Positions 13,540 through 14,242 of a stretch of DNA of 14,242 bases are shown in pieces. Position 1 is the first letter of the stretch. Each line of letters opens with the position of its first letter. The translations under genes were made by a program, and so were the position numbers. Source of the DNA: Planctomycetota bacterium (lineage in GTDB: Bacteria; Planctomycetota; Phycisphaerae; Phycisphaerales; SM1A02); NCBI GenBank assembly GCA_027295435.1, contig JAPUKX010000264.1, forward strand, positions 1-14,242, read 5' to 3'. The notes beneath the pieces were generated by a model. That model had not been told where the DNA came from and made no database searches. It worked only from the letters and a program-made list of their open reading frames with translations.

Positions 13540-14097
13540 TCACGCTCTTGGCAACACCGCGCCGCCGCATTCCGTACACACCGCCGATACCCCGACCGGA
13601 TACCCACACGCCGAGCAGAGGTGGCGCCTGACGCGCACGTATCGCCGCAGCACAAACGGCCCGCGAATCAACAGCCAGAGAATCGCCCCATAGAAGAGCG
13701 TATTTGATGTAAAGCCGGACCAGATGGGGTCGTAGGGAATGACTCGGCCTGGCTTGGTCCAGGGGACCAGATGTGCAAGATCGATTGCTCCCGAGGGCGT
13801 TGAGTCCGCCCCAACCTCACCTCTGCAACTACGGAATGGATAACCCGCTCGAAATTCCGTGCGATGAAGGATATATGGATAGCTATACGGGTGCAGCTCG
13901 AACCCTAAGTCCGGATTGGGTTCCAGGGTGGTAATGTCTTGGCGCATCGTCAAGCCAACTCCTGCAGCGAGCGACTCGTCCTTAGTACGTTCGCGCATGT
14001 ACATGGTCGACCAGCTCGCACAGCCCCACGCGACGGCGACGTTGAGTACCGCGCCGAGGAGCAGGAAGAGCGCGAGTGTGATCACATGCCGCTTCAC
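13540..14097 (-). CDS. Small membrane protein with C-terminal zinc ribbon
   Basis: A 185-residue protein with an N-terminal membrane helix right after MKRHVIT (about residues 5-25), an extracytoplasmic segment of about 100 residues, and a second helix (about 133-150, TLFYGAILWLLIRGPFVL). A basic stretch RRYVRVRR then leads to a cytoplasmic four-cysteine ribbon: Cys161, Cys164, Cys174 and Cys177 in CSACGY...CTECGG. This layout, two helices then CxxCGY-x7-CxxCG at the extreme C-terminus, is a recurrent hypothetical family in planctomycetes. Its function is unknown; zinc binding is inferred from the cysteines. GTG 14097 is preferred because it starts just before the helix. An in-frame TTG at 14115 would add six residues but lies in the TCAAG repeat. 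The stop is followed by a hairpin, so it may be a separate transcript from the propeller gene downstream. Confidence 0.75.
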   Translation of the reverse strand: MKRHVITLALFLLLGAVLNVAVAWGCASWSTMYMRERTKDESLAAGVGLTMRQDITTLEPNPDLGFELHPYSYPYILHRTEFRAGYPFRSCRGEVGADSTPSGAIDLAHLVPWTKPGRVIPYDPIWSGFTSNTLFYGAILWLLIRGPFVLRRYVRVRRHLCSACGYPVGVSAVCTECGGAVLPRA

Positions 14098-14111
14098 GCT
14101 CGCATCGTAGG

Positions 14112-14140
14112 TCAAGTCTCAAGACTCAAGCCTTCAAGCC
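14112..14140. repeat. Four-copy TCAAG (CTTGA) tandem repeat
   Basis: Four head-to-tail units begin with TCAAG: 14112-14118, 14119-14125, 14126-14133 and 14134-14140, with lengths 7, 7, 8 and 7. Read on the minus strand, the core is CTTGA, the same core as in the gyrA-exbD gap. The TGA of the gene at the right edge falls inside the fourth unit, and a possible TTG start of the zinc-ribbon gene inside the first. Confidence 0.6.
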
Positions 14141-14241
14141 TCTAGGAGATGCACCTTCGGCATGATCTTGATGACTGGACCGTCGAACAACGAAACGCCG
14201 TGCGCCTTGAGATACCGGCCGATGGCCATGATCGGGAAATA
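14134..14241 (-). CDS. C-terminus of an unidentified gene running off the right edge
   Basis: On the minus strand an open frame enters from the window edge and reads 35 residues to TGA at 14136-14134. It begins YFPIMAIGRYLKAHG and ends KIMPKVHLLEA. The composition (aliphatic, Lys/His-bearing, no Arg/Pro/Ala excess) looks like real protein rather than a GC-rich shadow frame. Too little is present to name a family. It runs in the same direction as the zinc-ribbon gene, whose start is 18-36 bases further on, so the two could be co-transcribed. The stop codon is supplied by the TCAAG tandem repeat. Confidence 0.6.
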   Translation of the reverse strand, partial: YFPIMAIGRYLKAHGVSLFDGPVIKIMPKVHLLEA

Positions 14242-14242
14242 C

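Overview
The window is a GC-rich (>60% by eye), densely coded bacterial chromosome segment, most likely from a member of the Planctomycetota. The evidence is a small two-helix membrane protein ending in a CxxCGY...CxxCG zinc ribbon of the type common in that phylum, a lipoprotein with PD40/TolB-like propeller repeats, weak or absent Shine-Dalgarno sites before most genes, GC-rich palindromes at gene ends, and degenerate CCCCTAA-type and CTTGA-type repeats between genes. This placement is inference, and I would not push it below phylum.

Left part (1-5883): the 5'-truncated gyrA (1-2577) is followed by 217 bp of repeats and hairpins, then an exbD-like gene (2795-3247) and a tonB-like gene (3266-4225) with no exbB/tolQ partner in view. 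The tonB-like gene converges on surE (4220-5035, minus) with a 6-base overlap in the palindrome TCATGA. surE is divergent from nnrE (5113-5883), a single-domain NAD(P)HX epimerase, across 77 bp.

Middle part (5884-11458): after a hairpin and a G-poor telomere-like tract come a Lol/MacB-type ABC exporter pair, permease (6104-7759) and ATPase (7752-8501), overlapping by 8 bases. A 383-bp gap without a convincing gene leads to clpC (8885-11458), which has complete motifs for both AAA+ modules, a UVR/M domain and a ClpP-docking loop.

Right part (11459-14242), all on the minus strand: in transcription order, the C-terminus of an unidentified gene entering from the right edge, the zinc-ribbon membrane protein, the propeller lipoprotein and a small putative lipoprotein. 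The last two overlap by 26 bases. This cell-envelope group is the least understood part of the window.

Most genes are housekeeping: DNA topology, energy transduction to the outer membrane, nucleotide and cofactor repair, lipoprotein or export transport, and proteolysis. I found no CRISPR array, insertion sequence, integrase, toxin-antitoxin pair, tRNA, rRNA or recognisable defence system. The points most worth checking are the repeat and hairpin families at gene boundaries, the G-quadruplex-capable tract next to the exporter start codon, the permease's extra membrane hairpin, and the minus-strand lipoprotein cluster.
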